NCBI GenBank assembly: GCA_029288195.1
Contig: JARFPR010000447.1
Coordinates: 1-6,991, forward strand
Direction: 5' to 3'
Source: Gammaproteobacteria bacterium
GTDB lineage: Bacteria; Pseudomonadota; Gammaproteobacteria; GCA-001735895
Length of the DNA: 6,991 nt
The translations under genes and the position numbers were made by a program. Below the pieces are notes generated by a model. It saw only the letters and a program-made list of their open reading frames with translations. It was not told the origin of the DNA and made no database searches. How positions within the stretch are numbered: position 1 is the stretch's first letter; every line of letters begins with the position of its first letter. Positions 5,924-6,991 of the stretch are shown here, in pieces.

Positions 5924-6945
5924 ATCGATTTGAAAAACTACTTGGCGAAAAGGCAGTATTACTTGCCGACGGGGCCACGGGTACCACCTTCTTCGGACTG
6001 GGGTTGCAGAGTGGTGATGCCCCTGAACTGTGGAACGTCGATTTCCCCGAACGGGTAGCCCTGCATTACCAGGCTTTCGTCGATGCCGGATCAGACCTGG
6101 TACTAACCAATAGCTTTGGCGGCACTCGTTATCGACTCAAACTGCACCAGGCCGAGTCGCGTGTGGGCGAGTTAAATATTGCCGCGGCGACGATTCTGCG
6201 TAAGGTGGTTGACGGTTGCGGCCGCGAAGTCATCGTTGCGGGATCAATTGGACCCACCGGCGAAATTCTCGCACCGCTGGGTGACTTGCAGGCCGAAGAT
6301 GCCATCTCGGCCTTCGCTGAGCAGGCACTCGCGCTGGAGCAGGGTGGCGCCGACGTTATCTGGATAGAAACCATGTCTTCGCAGGAAGAAGTCGAGTACG
6401 CAGTGCGTGGTGCTCAACAAACGGCTCTGCCGATCGTGTTTACCATGAGTTTCGACACCAATGGCCGCACCATGATGGGTGTGGGCGCCGAGGATATGAT
6501 GAAATTGAACCATCGCCTGGGCGTGCACGCCTGCGGCACCAACTGCGGTATCGGCGCATCTGAAGTGGTCGCGGCGATCCTGAACATGCGAGCCTGCAAA
6601 CCAGCCGACGGCGATGATCCGATCCTGGTAGCCAAGGCAAACTGTGGCATTCCCGAATTCATTGACGGTGAGATACATTACAACGGCACCCCGGAAATCA
6701 TGGCACGCTATGCCACCATGGCGCGCGACGCCGGTGCACGCATCGTCGGCGGCTGCTGCGGCACCTCGCCCGAACACGTCGCGGCGATGCGCCACGCGCT
6801 CGACAATACCGAACCTGGTCCGGTTCCGAGCATCGACGATGTAGAACGCGAGCTCGGCACGGTGACCAGGGGTGCGCACGCCCAGGCTGGCGGCCAGCAC
6901 GAGGTGCAAACGCGCGGCAGTTCGCGTCGCCGTCGGCGCCGCTAA
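5920..6945 (+). CDS. bmt: Betaine-homocysteine S-methyltransferase (homocysteine methyltransferase family)
   Basis: This enzyme probably transfers a methyl group from glycine betaine to homocysteine, giving methionine and dimethylglycine in the cytoplasm. The 341-residue TIM-barrel protein belongs to the S-methyl-trans family (PF02574). DGATGT (17-22) lies in the homocysteine-binding region; the zinc cysteines are C209 in GTNCGIG and C279/C280 in GGCCGT. Overall it resembles, from memory, alphaproteobacterial Bmt proteins, including an Arg-rich C-terminus (SSRRRRRR, 334-341). Other methyl donors, such as S-methylmethionine or a related betaine, cannot be excluded. The start is TTG, overlapping the ispB stop as TTGA. 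An in-frame stop at 5908-5910 leaves no room for an upstream start, and no ATG or GTG lies near in frame. Translation is probably coupled to ispB. Confidence 0.88.
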   Translation: MNRFEKLLGEKAVLLADGATGTTFFGLGLQSGDAPELWNVDFPERVALHYQAFVDAGSDLVLTNSFGGTRYRLKLHQAESRVGELNIAAATILRKVVDGCGREVIVAGSIGPTGEILAPLGDLQAEDAISAFAEQALALEQGGADVIWIETMSSQEEVEYAVRGAQQTALPIVFTMSFDTNGRTMMGVGAEDMMKLNHRLGVHACGTNCGIGASEVVAAILNMRACKPADGDDPILVAKANCGIPEFIDGEIHYNGTPEIMARYATMARDAGARIVGGCCGTSPEHVAAMRHALDNTEPGPVPSIDDVERELGTVTRGAHAQAGGQHEVQTRGSSRRRRRR

Positions 6946-6956
6946 TTCCCGATGTC

Positions 6957-6979
6957 GTCCCGCGGCTCGACCGCGGGAC
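6957..6979. terminator. GC-rich hairpin after the methyltransferase gene
   Basis: GTCCCGCGG (6957-6965) and CCGCGGGAC (6971-6979) form a perfect 9-bp stem with loop CTCGA, starting 11 nt past the stop codon. No T-run follows on either strand within the window, so it may be a Rho-independent-like 3' end, a REP-type palindrome or an mRNA-stabilising stem. The window ends 12 nt later. Confidence 0.5.
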
Positions 6980-6991
6980 CCAGCCTCTTGA

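Overview
The window looks like the end of a metagenomic or draft-genome contig from a gammaproteobacterium. The evidence is the zur-znuCB / znuA arrangement with a gammaproteobacterial-type Zur box, an E. coli-like IspB, and an ATP sulfurylase that resembles, from memory, those of sulfur-oxidising Gammaproteobacteria such as Allochromatium. The sulfur-oxidiser assignment is an inference; no apr, dsr or sox gene is present to confirm it.

Layout. Positions 1-101 are not biological: a poly-C run, a damaged P7 fragment, a 10-nt index and a Nextera/Tn5 transposase adapter form a read-through artefact at the contig end. Positions 102-658 hold no credible gene but contain three complex inverted-repeat elements (about 136-225, 333-441, 544-638). 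Each has an outer stem enclosing smaller hairpins, with loops carrying ATGGATG or a close variant. Positions 659-2703 (minus strand) are an overlapping operon zur-znuC-znuB. A 53-bp divergent region with a perfect 13-bp Zur palindrome separates it from znuA (2757-3575, plus). Sat follows (3682-4866), then ispB (4922-5923), which overlaps by 4 nt a TTG-started betaine-homocysteine methyltransferase gene (5920-6945). A strong GC hairpin lies at 6957-6979.

How the genes work together. Zur (zinc-sensing repressor), ZnuA (periplasmic zinc binder), ZnuB (permease) and ZnuC (ATPase) form a complete high-affinity zinc uptake system, with one operator placed to repress both directions when zinc is sufficient. 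The downstream plus-strand genes are metabolic: sulfate activation or its reverse (Sat), quinone side-chain synthesis (IspB), and betaine-dependent methionine synthesis by a Zn-dependent enzyme.

No clear new multi-gene system is visible. The most notable unexplained signal is the cluster of cloverleaf-like repeats beside znuB. Smaller points are the apparent leaderless starts of zur and znuA, an altered ABC signature in ZnuC, an Arg-to-Leu change in the Sat nucleotide-binding motif, and the coupled ispB-bmt pair.
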